NCBI RefSeq assembly: GCF_007474535.1 | Contig: NZ_VKNW01000012.1 | Span: forward strand, 1-64,000 | Origin: Chryseobacterium echinoideorum | Lineage (GTDB): Bacteria > Bacteroidota > Bacteroidia > Flavobacteriales > Weeksellaceae | DNA: 64,000 bases | Direction: 5' to 3' | Shown: in pieces, positions 43,166 to 51,710 of the stretch | Numbering within the stretch: position 1 is the first letter of the stretch | Layout: every line of letters begins with the position of its first letter | Notes under the pieces: model-generated | What the model was told of the DNA's origin: nothing | Databases searched by the model: none | What the model saw: the letters and a program-made list of their open reading frames with translations, nothing else | Made by a program: the position numbers and the translations under genes

Positions 43166-43899
43166 TCCAAAGATTTTTCTGTTAAACGGAATGAACTTAC
43201 AGACAATTTTCGGAAATCATTTTTATTAAGATGTAAAACACTTCCGTTTTCGCACCACAAAAGCCATTTTTCATCACATTCATTATATTTTTTCTGCAAT
43301 AAAAGACTCAAATTTTTAAACTCAAAATCAAAGCCGGTTGGCAAAAAATGACCATCTTTTTCCCAAAATGTTTTTCCCGGAAAACTAAGCATAGGTATTC
43401 CAAAAAACAATGCCTTATTTCCAATAACGATCCAGTTGATTTTTTCTACTTTAAATTTTGGCAAGGTTATCAATACGTCTTTTATTTCAGCAATCGAACA
43501 TAATAGAGCGTTTGCAGCATGCTCTTCTTCACTTGGTTTTAATCTAATCTCAATGTTCTCTTCAATGCCGAAAAAATTATTGTTTGAAATAGGAAATTTT
43601 AGCCTTAAAGCTTTATCAATAGGAGTCCAAAGCAAAGCCGTTCTCATTTTTTTGCTTGGAACCAGAGCATCTTTCCTGAATAAAAGCCCATTTTTTAATT
43701 CGTACAGCAAAAAATTGGGCAACTGCTTAATTTCCGGTGAAACAGCCTGTTCATCAGTAAAACCTTTCAGCCAGATAACGTCTTCTTCCAAAGCAATCTG
43801 AATATTTTTCCAGTCCCGAATCGAGCCCAGAAAATCTTCATCAACACGCGGAATTTCTGCCCAGAATTCTTTTAGACTGTTTGAAGAATCTTTTGCCAT
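43156..43899 (-). CDS. bpX5-like protein of the MoxR-vWA ternary system
   Basis: This 247-aa soluble protein has no recognised catalytic motif. It contains WLKGFTDEQAVSPEIKQLP and LWTPIDKALRLKFPIS, which I associate with the bpX5 domain of MoxR-vWA-beta-propeller systems; the name is from memory and not checked. It overlaps moxR by 28 bp on one side and the vWA gene by 10 bp on the other, so its amount is tied to theirs. Without the neighbours I would call it hypothetical. Confidence 0.6.
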   Translation of the reverse strand: MAKDSSNSLKEFWAEIPRVDEDFLGSIRDWKNIQIALEEDVIWLKGFTDEQAVSPEIKQLPNFLLYELKNGLLFRKDALVPSKKMRTALLWTPIDKALRLKFPISNNNFFGIEENIEIRLKPSEEEHAANALLCSIAEIKDVLITLPKFKVEKINWIVIGNKALFFGIPMLSFPGKTFWEKDGHFLPTGFDFEFKNLSLLLQKKYNECDEKWLLWCENGSVLHLNKNDFRKLSVSSFRLTEKSLEWM

Positions 43900-45005
43900 A
43901 AACTTTCAATTTGTTGTTGAATGTACTGTTTCTGTTCAGGATTTCTGATCCAGTCACAACGGGTTTGAAGGTATCTTAATTTATCTTTAATCACATTCTG
44001 CTCTTCAAAACTTAAAGATCCCTCATTCCATTTATCTACTAAAATTTTTACGTCTTTCATCACATCTTCAGGATTGGGTGTTTTATTTTGCAATGCTTGA
44101 GGATGAGACTTCGGATGATCATCTTTTTCAATGGTTCTGTTGATGATTCCTTCTAAAATCTCAATCTGTTCTTCAGTATCCCAAATATGTTTTAGCACCC
44201 ACAAATCTGAAATAATAGCTTCATTTCTTCCACAAATTAAAGCACTTGCCGCAATGAGGTTCTGCAATTTTACAGCTCTACGGTCGGAAATCGCAATTCC
44301 TGTATTTCTAAGGCTCAGTATAGTATTTAAATAAATTTCGTAAATAGGTCTTAAATCAATTGTTTTACAAAGTTGCTGAAGCTCTTTTATTTCATGTGAT
44401 AGAATTTCAGGAGTTTCTGTTTCGCTGTCATTTTCTAATTTTCTTCCTGCTAAAAGTACCTGATGAAGAAGATCCGGATGTACATAATCCACATTAATTC
44501 TGATGAGAAAACGGTCGAACAAGGCATTCAATGCTTCGTCTTCGGGAAGCACATTGCTCGCTCCTACGAACATCAACGCAGGAAGATGTTTGGTTTCTTT
44601 TCCCCGCTTGAAGATCTTTTCATTTAGAGCCATCAAAAGAGAATTGAGAATTGCTGAGTTTGCATTAAAAATTTCATCCAGAAAAACCATGGATGCTTCC
44701 GGCATCATTCCTTCGGTGTTGGTAGATAATTCCCCTTCTTTTAATTTTCTGATATCAAAAGGCCCGAAAATTTCGTTTGGCTCTGTGAAACGGGTTAATA
44801 AATATTCAAAGTTTTTTCCATCTTTCACTGTTTTAGACAAAGTTCTTACAATAGCTGATTTTGCGGTTCCGGGAGGTCCGTATAAAAAGGCATTTTCTCT
44901 TGCTAAAAGGCAGATTCCCAATAAATCGACAACGTCATTTTTGCCAACGAATGTATTTTTAACGAAAGCTAAAACTTTGTTTAATTTTTCTATATTTTGA
45001 GTCAT
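43872..45005 (-). CDS. MoxR-family AAA+ ATPase
   Basis: This 377-aa ATPase has Walker A GPPGTAKS (residues 43-50), Walker B MVFLDEIF (about 107-114), sensor 1 in LMFVGASNVLP and an arginine-finger region in ALFDRFLIRINVDY. The C-terminal helical part is longer than in basic MoxR and ends ESLWQKILQTV. MoxR enzymes remodel or activate partner proteins, usually a vWA protein from the same operon, as here. It is followed by the bpX5-like gene with a 28-bp overlap. The bpX4-like gene lies 142 bp upstream with a repeat in the gap. Confidence 0.92.
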   Translation of the reverse strand: MTQNIEKLNKVLAFVKNTFVGKNDVVDLLGICLLARENAFLYGPPGTAKSAIVRTLSKTVKDGKNFEYLLTRFTEPNEIFGPFDIRKLKEGELSTNTEGMMPEASMVFLDEIFNANSAILNSLLMALNEKIFKRGKETKHLPALMFVGASNVLPEDEALNALFDRFLIRINVDYVHPDLLHQVLLAGRKLENDSETETPEILSHEIKELQQLCKTIDLRPIYEIYLNTILSLRNTGIAISDRRAVKLQNLIAASALICGRNEAIISDLWVLKHIWDTEEQIEILEGIINRTIEKDDHPKSHPQALQNKTPNPEDVMKDVKILVDKWNEGSLSFEEQNVIKDKLRYLQTRCDWIRNPEQKQYIQQQIESLWQKILQTV

Positions 45006-45083
45006 TTGTTTTTGTATTATAATTTTTGTTCTCTTTTTAAACGCAAAGTGTGCAACGTTTCTTTTAAGTGCTACCTGTTTTTA

Positions 45084-45131
45084 AGCTCGCTATGGCGTTT
45101 GACTATGTCGAATCTTCGACTTCACTCAGCT
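45084..45131. repeat. REP-like palindromic element in the ternary block
   Basis: The gap between the bpX4-like and moxR genes has a GC-richer 48-bp element flanked by AGCT on both ends. Its centre is GTCGAA-TC-TTCGAC (45107-45120), a perfect inverted repeat with 6-bp arms. It resembles short interspersed palindromes and may have entered the operon later. It could also act as an mRNA processing or pausing site. Confidence 0.5.
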
Positions 45132-45147
45132 AAGAAATATAAAAACT

Positions 45148-45789
45148 TTAATTGTTCATTATTTTTAATTCTCTCCAGAAATTATCCTTATGCATTCCAA
45201 ATTCAGCAATCAATAATTGGTTAATGAAAGGAATTTCAGCAAGTTTATAATCTTTTTTCTCAACAATTCTTTCGAGATATAGCTTCCGGTAGGTTTTATC
45301 TTTCAATTCTTCTTCCCAATTGATATTTTCCAAGTCCAGATCATATCCTATTCCTGAATAATGAAATTGCAGTAAAATACTTTCCAGCATTTTAATCAAT
45401 GGATCTTCCGGATCTGCGCTTTGTAAGGCTTCAATAATTTGCGGTAAAAACCTTAACGTCAAATCTGCTGAAACTATGGATGAGACATTTCTTTCTCCTT
45501 TAAATACAGGAATTAGTTTATCCAGATCCTTTGCAGTGTCTTTTCTTATCAGATGCAATTGTGCGCTATGATAAACCACTTTACCTGCCCAAACTGCGGT
45601 TTCTCGGTCAAAGCTGATTTTGTCTGATAAAAATTCGAGTCGCTCTTTTTCGAACTCAGATTCGAAATAATCGGCAGCATTTTCTTCCTCTTTTTTCGAA
45701 ATCTGCGGTATATCTGTAAAAATGGTAATACACTGCTCTTTTCTCAGCAGAAAAAGGGTGTCTAAAAATGGGGATTTATTATCCATCAT
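45148..45789 (-). CDS. bpX4-like first protein of the ternary block
   Basis: This 213-aa soluble protein starts MMDNKSPFLDTLFLLRKEQC and has FDRETAVWAGKVVYHSAQLH near residues 58-78, a pattern I associate with the bpX4 domain of MoxR-vWA-beta-propeller systems (name from memory). No catalytic motif is visible. It is the first gene of the block. A TATTTTTG box sits 4 nt from the start codon (45794-45801), so the transcript may have almost no leader. The link to the block rests on strand, order and this pattern. Confidence 0.6.
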   Translation of the reverse strand: MMDNKSPFLDTLFLLRKEQCITIFTDIPQISKKEEENAADYFESEFEKERLEFLSDKISFDRETAVWAGKVVYHSAQLHLIRKDTAKDLDKLIPVFKGERNVSSIVSADLTLRFLPQIIEALQSADPEDPLIKMLESILLQFHYSGIGYDLDLENINWEEELKDKTYRKLYLERIVEKKDYKLAEIPFINQLLIAEFGMHKDNFWRELKIMNN

Positions 45790-45793
45790 TTAA

Positions 45794-45801
45794 CAAAAAT
45801 A
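45794..45801 (-). promoter_or_regulatory. Candidate -7 box for the ternary block
   Basis: Minus-strand TATTTTTG (45801-45794) matches TAnnTTTG and leaves only 4 nt before the ATG at 45789, so a leaderless transcript is predicted. No clear TTG box lies at the right distance. Confidence 0.35.
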
Positions 45802-45910
45802 GAATTATTTCAAATATGAAAAAATTGATTTATCAAAACTTAACAATTTAATTCTTATTATTTTTAAAAACACTGGATGACAATGAAAATATCCTTTAAC
45901 AAACCATAAA

Positions 45911-45959
45911 AAAATAAAACAACCGCAAAGTACTTTACACTTTACGGTTGTTTTATTTG
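45911..45959. terminator. Terminator of the SDR gene
   Basis: AAAACAACCG (45916-45925) pairs with CGGTTGTTTT (45945-45954), with further A/T pairs outside and inside. The run of T is on the minus strand, matching the SDR gene. Confidence 0.75.
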
Positions 45960-45979
45960 AAAATTTTAATTTCAAAAAA

Positions 45980-46726
45980 CTATTTCAGAAGATAGCCAAT
46001 TGCGCCTCCATCCACCAAGAGTTCACTTCCGGTAATAAAACTTGCCTGGTCAGAAGCTAAGAAGAGAACCGCCTTTGCAATTTCCGAAGGATCACCCATC
46101 CTTCCCAATGCGACAGATTTTGCAAATTCATCCTGCATTTCGAGGCTTGGAACTGCTTTGTCAAAACCTTCCGTTTTTGTCGGTCCCGGACTTACAATAT
46201 TTACTCTTATTTTTCTTTCTGCGAGTTCATTGGCTGCAATCTGGGCAATTTTATTTACTGCTCCTTTCGTCGCCGAATAAATGCTTCCGTGCATCTGTGC
46301 GGTAGTAGCAACCGTTGAAGAATTAAAGACAACTGAAGAACCTTCCGTAAAATGCGGAATCAGCTTTTGTAAGGTAAAAAAATAACCTTTTACATTGGTA
46401 TTAAACTGGTAATCAAAGTCTTCTTCAGTCGCATGCTCAATCGGTGCAAAAACAGCAGTTCCGGCATTCAGGAAAAGAACATCTACTTTATTTCCGCTAT
46501 CTGCAACATACTTTTCGAGACTGGTAATTCCCGACATGGTTGAAGTATCAGAAACAATGGTTTTCAGTTTTGAATTATTGATTCTTGCTTCTGCTTTTTT
46601 AAGATTTTCAGCATTCCTACCCGTTATTAAAACATTTGCTCCAGCTTCTATAAATGCTTTTGCTGTTGCAAATCCTATTCCTGTGCTTCCGCCAGTGATT
46701 ACTACATTTTTGTCTGTAAAATTCAT
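45980..46726 (-). CDS. SDR family oxidoreductase
   Basis: This 248-aa classical short-chain dehydrogenase has the NAD(P)-binding TGGSTGIG (about residues 9-16), the NAG-type motif in LFLNAGTAVF, the catalytic Ser in VFNSSTVA, and Tyr and Lys in YSATKGAVNK. The C-terminus (FITGSELLVDGGAIGYLL) is typical. The start is the ATG at 46726; the frame could begin at 46759, but that would include the promoter. The substrate is unknown. It is divergent from an HxlR regulator, and both promoters surround one palindrome, so it is very likely the main target of that regulator. Confidence 0.92.
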   Translation of the reverse strand: MNFTDKNVVITGGSTGIGFATAKAFIEAGANVLITGRNAENLKKAEARINNSKLKTIVSDTSTMSGITSLEKYVADSGNKVDVLFLNAGTAVFAPIEHATEEDFDYQFNTNVKGYFFTLQKLIPHFTEGSSVVFNSSTVATTAQMHGSIYSATKGAVNKIAQIAANELAERKIRVNIVSPGPTKTEGFDKAVPSLEMQDEFAKSVALGRMGDPSEIAKAVLFLASDQASFITGSELLVDGGAIGYLLK

Positions 46727-46756
46727 CGTGTACTTATTTATTTTTGTTTTACAGAG

Positions 46757-46793
46757 CAAAACTATGACATATTAGTTACTTTTAGTAACTTTG
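46757..46793. promoter_or_regulatory. Divergent promoters and palindromic operator, SDR/HxlR
   Basis: A minus-strand box TAGTTTTG (46764-46757) serves the SDR gene. A plus-strand box TAACTTTG (46786-46793) serves the HxlR gene. Between them AGTTACT-TTT-AGTAACT (46774-46790) is a perfect 7-bp inverted repeat that overlaps the HxlR box. Further GTAAC half-sites follow at 46809, 46820 and 46828. Binding here could shut off both genes. Confidence 0.65.
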
Positions 46794-46833
46794 CACTGAT
46801 AAATAACAGTAACAACGAGGTAACAAAGTAACA

Positions 46834-47190
46834 ATGGAGTGCAAAGCAATAAATTTTCAGCAGGAATACAAAAAAGAAATGCGTGCAGTACAGGATTCTA
46901 TGGATGTTCTTCACGGTAAATGGAAGATTGCCATTTTATCATCAATCTGCTATTACAGCAAACGCAGATTTTCGGATATTCTGAATGATATTGATGGAAT
47001 TTCAAACCGAATGCTCAGCAAAGAATTAAAAGAACTTGAATTTAATAAACTTATTGAAAGAAAAGTACTGAATACACAGCCGGTAACTGTAGAATACACG
47101 CTCACCGAACACGGAAACACCTTAAAAATCATTATCGAAAATCTTCATCAATGGGGAGTTGAGCACAGAAAAAAAATTGTGGAAGGCTAA
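46834..47190 (+). CDS. HxlR-family transcriptional regulator
   Basis: This 118-aa winged-helix protein has the HxlR pattern: DVLHGKWKIAILSSICYYSK, RRFSDILNDIDGISNRMLSK, and TEHGNTLKIIIENLHQWGV at the end. Members respond to reactive electrophiles, oxidants or small molecules, often through a cysteine. Here Cys3 (MECKAI) and one further Cys (SSICYY) are present. It is divergent from an SDR gene and has a palindrome at its own promoter. The signal is not known, but a role in sensing a reactive compound detoxified by the SDR is plausible. Confidence 0.92.
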   Translation: MECKAINFQQEYKKEMRAVQDSMDVLHGKWKIAILSSICYYSKRRFSDILNDIDGISNRMLSKELKELEFNKLIERKVLNTQPVTVEYTLTEHGNTLKIIIENLHQWGVEHRKKIVEG

Positions 47191-47282
47191 AGAATTATTT
47201 ATTCAAAGATCAAAATCGCTAATCTCTTGAAAATAGACGGATGTATTGAGATAATGATTGGCTTAAAAAAACTTATTTTTAT

Positions 47283-47290
47283 TATCTTTG
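47283..47290 (+). promoter_or_regulatory. -7 box for deoD
   Basis: TATCTTTG matches TAnnTTTG, lies 19 nt before the ATG at 47310 and has a TTG 22 nt upstream (47258-47260). Confidence 0.5.
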
Positions 47291-47309
47291 CTTTCGTTAA
47301 AACAATAAT

Positions 47310-48020
47310 ATGAGCATTCACATCAGCGCTAAAAAAGGAGAAATCGCAAAAGTAGTTTTACAGCCCGGAGATCCTTTGAGAGCTAAATATATTGCTGAAA
47401 ATTTTCTTGAAAACGCAAAACTGGTAAGCCAGACAAGAGGTATTTTTTATTATACAGGAACCTATAAAGGTAAAGAAATCTCTGTCGGAGCAAGCGGAAT
47501 GGGTTTCCCAAGTATCGGAATTTATTCTTTTGAACTTTTTACGGAATATGAGGTAGATACCATCATCAGAATCGGAACTTGTGGCGGATATTCTAATGAT
47601 GTAAAATTGTTTGACCTGCTGAATGTGGAGAATGCAGCAAGCGAAAGTACGTACGCCAAATTTGCGTGGGGATTTGAGGAAGATATTATTTCTCATCAGG
47701 GAAATATTTATGGGATCATTAATGAAACCGCTGAAGAACTCGGTTTAAAAACCAGAGCCACCAATATTCACAGCAGTGATATTTTTTACAGAAAAGATCC
47801 TGCCGTTCCTGAAATTGCGACAAAATACAATTGTCCTGCTGTAGAGATGGAAGCTTTCGGATTATTTGCCAACGCCAAACAATTGGGAAAAAATGCAGCA
47901 ACTATTCTTACCGTTTCGGATATTATTCCTACTCATGAACAAATTTCCGCTGACGAAAGAGAAAGAGCTTTGAAACCAATGATAGAACTGGCTCTGGAAT
48001 CTGCATTAAAGGTAATTTAG
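47310..48020 (+). CDS. deoD: Purine-nucleoside phosphorylase, DeoD type
   Basis: This 236-aa enzyme splits purine nucleosides with phosphate to base and (deoxy)ribose-1-phosphate in nucleoside salvage. The family pattern is QPGDPLRAKYIAENFL at the start, GASGMGFPSIGIYSFEL, IIRIGTCGGY and VEMEAFGLFANAKQLGK, with the catalytic Asp in VSDIIPTHE. The length is that of the hexameric DeoD type. It forms its own unit with a promoter box and a strong terminator. Confidence 0.96.
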   Translation: MSIHISAKKGEIAKVVLQPGDPLRAKYIAENFLENAKLVSQTRGIFYYTGTYKGKEISVGASGMGFPSIGIYSFELFTEYEVDTIIRIGTCGGYSNDVKLFDLLNVENAASESTYAKFAWGFEEDIISHQGNIYGIINETAEELGLKTRATNIHSSDIFYRKDPAVPEIATKYNCPAVEMEAFGLFANAKQLGKNAATILTVSDIIPTHEQISADERERALKPMIELALESALKVI

Positions 48021-48040
48021 TTTTTAAAACACATAAAATT

Positions 48041-48070
48041 AAAGCTCATTTCGTTTTGAAATGAGCTTTT
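48041..48070. terminator. Bidirectional terminator
   Basis: AAAGCTCATTTC (48041-48052), loop GTTTT, GAAATGAGCTTT (48058-48069), then a T-run. It separates deoD from the convergent epimerase gene. Confidence 0.88.
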
Positions 48071-48082
48071 TATTTTAGTCCG

Positions 48083-48853
48083 TTATTCACTTTTTAAATG
48101 AAAAAAATTCGGATCAGGATATTTAAAGCGAAAACCAAGCTCTGAAATGATCTTTTGTGATGAAATAATTCTATTTTCCTGATTAAATTCATCAGGTAAA
48201 GGAAGGTTTTTCTGACTGCAGATCACTTCGGCTTTTGTCGGATGAACCGGTGCCACAATATTGTATAATTTTGAACTCAATCCTTGATTAATCATCAATT
48301 CTATCACCGAAGCAATATCTTCGTAATGAATGTGGTTTACACGCGCATTGACATCTGATACGTTATAATTGCTCAATAATCTGTTGTCTCCCATTAAACC
48401 AGCCAGCCGAAGAATATTGATCTGGGGATATCTTTTTTTGATTATACTTTCTTCCGGAACTTGTTCAGAAAGTAAATCTTTTTCTGAAAATCCCCGAAGC
48501 GAATCAGGATACACTCCCGTGGAATTCATAAAAAATATTTGTCCCTCATAATCTCCAATGAATGAAAATAAATTCTGAAACCTATTGTATAAAGCTTCCT
48601 GTGAAGACCTTTTATGAGAAAAAGGAATTGTAATAATTACGGCATCCAGATTTATAATTTCTTTCCATTGATCAATATTGGTCATCATTTTATCATCCGG
48701 AAAACTTACAATTGTGGGATTGAAATTTTTTGATCGTAAAGTTTTTAATTTTTCAGAATTGGTTGTGGTGGTAAATATTTCAAAATCCGAATTCCATTTT
48801 TCGGCTAATCTTAAACCCAGCCAACCGCAGCCGATGATTCCTATTTTCTTCAT
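48083..48853 (-). CDS. NAD(P)-binding epimerase-like protein (YeeZ-type)
   Basis: This 256-aa protein begins KKIGIIGCGWLGLRLAEKW, a Rossmann unit with GxGxxG (GCGWLG). The middle has FFMNSTGVYPDSL, the extended-SDR place of catalytic Ser/Thr and Tyr, and INILRLAGLMGDNRL. VNHIHYEDIASVIELMI and LYNIVAPVHPTKAEV complete a fold like YeeZ and sugar-nucleotide epimerases, but shorter. The substrate is unknown. It is 13 bp downstream of the GNAT-nitrilase gene on the same strand, so they are probably transcribed together. Confidence 0.85.
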   Translation of the reverse strand: MKKIGIIGCGWLGLRLAEKWNSDFEIFTTTTNSEKLKTLRSKNFNPTIVSFPDDKMMTNIDQWKEIINLDAVIITIPFSHKRSSQEALYNRFQNLFSFIGDYEGQIFFMNSTGVYPDSLRGFSEKDLLSEQVPEESIIKKRYPQINILRLAGLMGDNRLLSNYNVSDVNARVNHIHYEDIASVIELMINQGLSSKLYNIVAPVHPTKAEVICSQKNLPLPDEFNQENRIISSQKIISELGFRFKYPDPNFFHLKSE

Positions 48854-48866
48854 TTTAATATTATAA

Positions 48867-50369
48867 TTACCTTAAATATGTTTCGTACAAATCTTTTCTG
48901 CGATCATTCAAAATCTGAACAGAACCATTATAATGAAGATCTTTCAATAAGTTTAAATCTACATCCACAATTAAAGTCATTTCTGTATTGGGTGTTGCTT
49001 CCCCTTTGATGGCATTTGATGGAAATGCAAAATCTGATGGCGTAAAAACCGCAGCCTGACCAAATTGAATATCCATATTATTTACTCCCGGTAAATTTCC
49101 TACACATCCTGCAATGGCAACATAACATTCGTTTTCTATGGCTCTTGCTGCCGCACAATGACGAACTCTGGTATATGCATTCTGCGTATCAGTAAGATAA
49201 GGAACAAAAAGAATTTTCATTCCCTGATCGGCGAGAATTCTCGGCAGTTCCGGAAATTCCACATCATAACAGATCACCAAACCGATTTTTCCGCAGTCTG
49301 TATCAAAAACTTTGATCTCACTCCCACCTTTCATCCCATAATATTTCCTTTCATTCGGAGTGATATGTACTTTTCTGTATTCATCTATTCTTCCGTCACG
49401 ATGCAGCAGATAACTGATATTATACAACTCGTTATTCTCATAAATCGGCATACTTCCGGAGATGATATTGACATTATAGCTTATTGCCAGTTCAGAGATT
49501 TTGTTTTTGATCTGCTCTGTGAGTTTTGCCAGTTCAATCATACTGTCTCTCTCCGAAAGCTTATTGAAAGGCGCAAGCAATGGGGTATTAAACAATTCCG
49601 GGAAAAGTACAAAATCTGACTTGTAATCTCCCATTACATTGACAAAAAACTCTACTTGCTCATAAAATGCATTAATATCCTTAAAATGTCTCATTTGCCA
49701 TTGTACGAGCCCAAGCCTCACCACGCTATCTTGCATCGTGTTGGGCTTTTTGCTGTAATAAATATTATTCCACTGCATCAAAACTGCGTTTTCGCGGGAA
49801 GCTTCGTCTTCCGGAAGATATTTTTTAAGAACTTTTATCGGCAAGAAATTGTTGGAGAGTTGAAATGAAAGTACAGGATCATACATTTCTTTATCTCTTA
49901 CTTTTCTAATGTATTCTCTAGGTGAAAGCTCGTGACTGTATTTATGATAATGAGGAATTCTTCCACCCAGAATGATAGATTTAAGGTTGAGCTGCTCACA
50001 AAGTTCTTTTCTGGCATCGTATAACCTTCTGCCCAATCTAAGCTCACGATACTGAGGATCTACAAATATTTCAATTCCATATAGCACATTTCCTGTTGAT
50101 ATATGAGTATTAAATGTATAATTCCCGGTAATGTCGCTGTAGGTATGATCGTCGCCAAACTCGTCATAATTAACAATAATAGATAAAGCAACCGCAGCAA
50201 TTTTATCATCTACAGTGATACAGATTTGCCCTGCTTCAAAAATTTTGTTGAGTTTTGCAATACTCTTTTTTGACCAGACGTACTCCGACATTTGTGGATA
50301 TGCTCTTCTCATGGTTTCCACCAATTCATCATAATCTTCTACTTTCAGCGTTCGTGTTTCTATCTGCAT
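48867..50369 (-). CDS. GNAT acetyltransferase-carbon-nitrogen hydrolase fusion
   Basis: This 500-aa protein has an N-terminal GNAT domain (about 1-200, with IFVDPQYRELRLGRRLYDA as the acetyl-CoA site) and a C-terminal nitrilase-superfamily domain (about 215-500). The hydrolase triad is visible: Glu in LFPELFNTPLL, Lys in YRKVHITPNER and Cys in GLVICYDVEFPELPR. Fused GNAT-nitrilase proteins are common in Bacteroidota, and the substrate is not established. The promoter at 50385-50414 is close to consensus. Confidence 0.9.
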   Translation of the reverse strand: MQIETRTLKVEDYDELVETMRRAYPQMSEYVWSKKSIAKLNKIFEAGQICITVDDKIAAVALSIIVNYDEFGDDHTYSDITGNYTFNTHISTGNVLYGIEIFVDPQYRELRLGRRLYDARKELCEQLNLKSIILGGRIPHYHKYSHELSPREYIRKVRDKEMYDPVLSFQLSNNFLPIKVLKKYLPEDEASRENAVLMQWNNIYYSKKPNTMQDSVVRLGLVQWQMRHFKDINAFYEQVEFFVNVMGDYKSDFVLFPELFNTPLLAPFNKLSERDSMIELAKLTEQIKNKISELAISYNVNIISGSMPIYENNELYNISYLLHRDGRIDEYRKVHITPNERKYYGMKGGSEIKVFDTDCGKIGLVICYDVEFPELPRILADQGMKILFVPYLTDTQNAYTRVRHCAAARAIENECYVAIAGCVGNLPGVNNMDIQFGQAAVFTPSDFAFPSNAIKGEATPNTEMTLIVDVDLNLLKDLHYNGSVQILNDRRKDLYETYLR

Positions 50370-50384
50370 ATTTTATTTTTTTTC

Positions 50385-50414
50385 TAAAGTTACTAAAAAC
50401 ATAGAAAATATCAA
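50385..50414 (-). promoter_or_regulatory. Promoter of the GNAT-nitrilase/epimerase operon
   Basis: Minus-strand TTG (50414-50412), 19 nt, then TAACTTTA (50392-50385). The spacing fits the Bacteroidota consensus, with one mismatch in the last base of the -7 box. Confidence 0.55.
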
Positions 50415-50474
50415 GTTTAGTAAGCTTTTGCAATTTTGAGAAATTTATAATTCAAAATATCGTTTTCATTAGCA

Positions 50475-51710
50475 TTATTGTTTCTGAATTTTATATAATC
50501 TTCCTCCATCCGTGATGGCATATAAAGCATTGTCTGTTCCCTGAACAATATCCCTGAAACGTTGTCCTTCATTTTCAAGCAGACGTTCTTCTCCCATAAC
50601 TTTATTATCTTTAATTACCAGCCTTACAATGTGCTGACCGCTCAAAGCTCCTATGAAAAGATTATTCTGCCATTCAGGAATACTGTTTCCACGATAAAAG
50701 GTCATTCCGCTTGGTGAAATAACCGGATCCCAGTAGTAAATCGGCTGCTCCATACCGCTTTGTTGCTGTATTCCGTTACCAATAATTGCTCCGCTATATT
50801 CAATACCGTAAGTGATTGTAGGCCATCCATAATTTTTCCCTGGTAAAACCCTATTGATCTCATCACCGCCTCTTGGTCCATGCTCACTCTGCCACAACTC
50901 TCCCGTCATAGGATGTATTGCAATTCCTTGTGGATTTCTATGTCCAATACTATATAATTCCGGCAATGCTCCCGATTGAGAAAATGCAGGATTTCCAGAT
51001 GCAGGATTTCCGTCTTTAGTAATTCTAATAATTTTTCCAATTGCTGCTGTAACAGATTGTGCCAAAGGTCTTGTTGATAAATCTGATCTTTCACCAACAC
51101 TTATCATCAGGTTTCCTGACGAATCAAATAAAATTCTTCCGCCATAATGTAGATTGCCGGCTGAAGATGAAGGATTCGCTCTATAAATAACTGTCGGATT
51201 CTGTATACTTGTTTCAGAGGCAGAAAGTGTTCCTTTTGCAACGGAAGTTATTGTTCCTCCCGCAACATTTTCAGAGAAAACCCAATAAATCATTTTATTG
51301 GAAGAAAACTGAGGATCAATACAAACTCCAAGCAAACCTCCCTGTCCGTTTGAGTTTACAGAAGGAATTCCAGTAATAGGATTCCCTACAACTCCCAAAT
51401 TGGTAACAATTCTCATGGTTCCGGATTTCTCGGTGATCAAGAGTCTTCCGTCCGGCAAGGCAGTAATTCCCCAAGGTGAATTAAGCGAAGAGGCAATAAC
51501 TGTACTTGTGAAAGGAGTAGCGGTTTTGACACCATTTGCTCTGGTTTGTCCGGCAAAAGCAGGCGGGTAATTAGTATTTGCAGGATTATTCTCGACTGGC
51601 GGATAAATTGCTTCATTAATAGGTTCTTCAATAATCTGTTCAAGATTATCTGAACAGCTGACTAAAAAAACTGCAGAAGCAAACAAAAGATAACTTTTTT
51701 TGAATTTCAT
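50475..51710 (-). CDS. PQQ-dependent sugar dehydrogenase, lipoprotein
   Basis: This 411-aa protein belongs to the soluble glucose dehydrogenase/YliI family, a six-bladed propeller that oxidises aldoses with PQQ. The start is placed at the ATG at 51710, which gives MKFKKSYLLFASAVFLVSCS, a lipoprotein signal with Cys19. The family segments are SPWGITALPDGRLLITEKSG, then GHRNPQGIAIHPMTGELWQ, SEHGPRGGDEINRV and GEERLLENEGQRFRDIVQG. It is probably attached to the outer membrane facing the periplasm. No PQQ synthesis genes are in this window, so the cofactor may be imported. Confidence 0.88.
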   Translation of the reverse strand: MKFKKSYLLFASAVFLVSCSDNLEQIIEEPINEAIYPPVENNPANTNYPPAFAGQTRANGVKTATPFTSTVIASSLNSPWGITALPDGRLLITEKSGTMRIVTNLGVVGNPITGIPSVNSNGQGGLLGVCIDPQFSSNKMIYWVFSENVAGGTITSVAKGTLSASETSIQNPTVIYRANPSSSAGNLHYGGRILFDSSGNLMISVGERSDLSTRPLAQSVTAAIGKIIRITKDGNPASGNPAFSQSGALPELYSIGHRNPQGIAIHPMTGELWQSEHGPRGGDEINRVLPGKNYGWPTITYGIEYSGAIIGNGIQQQSGMEQPIYYWDPVISPSGMTFYRGNSIPEWQNNLFIGALSGQHIVRLVIKDNKVMGEERLLENEGQRFRDIVQGTDNALYAITDGGRLYKIQKQ

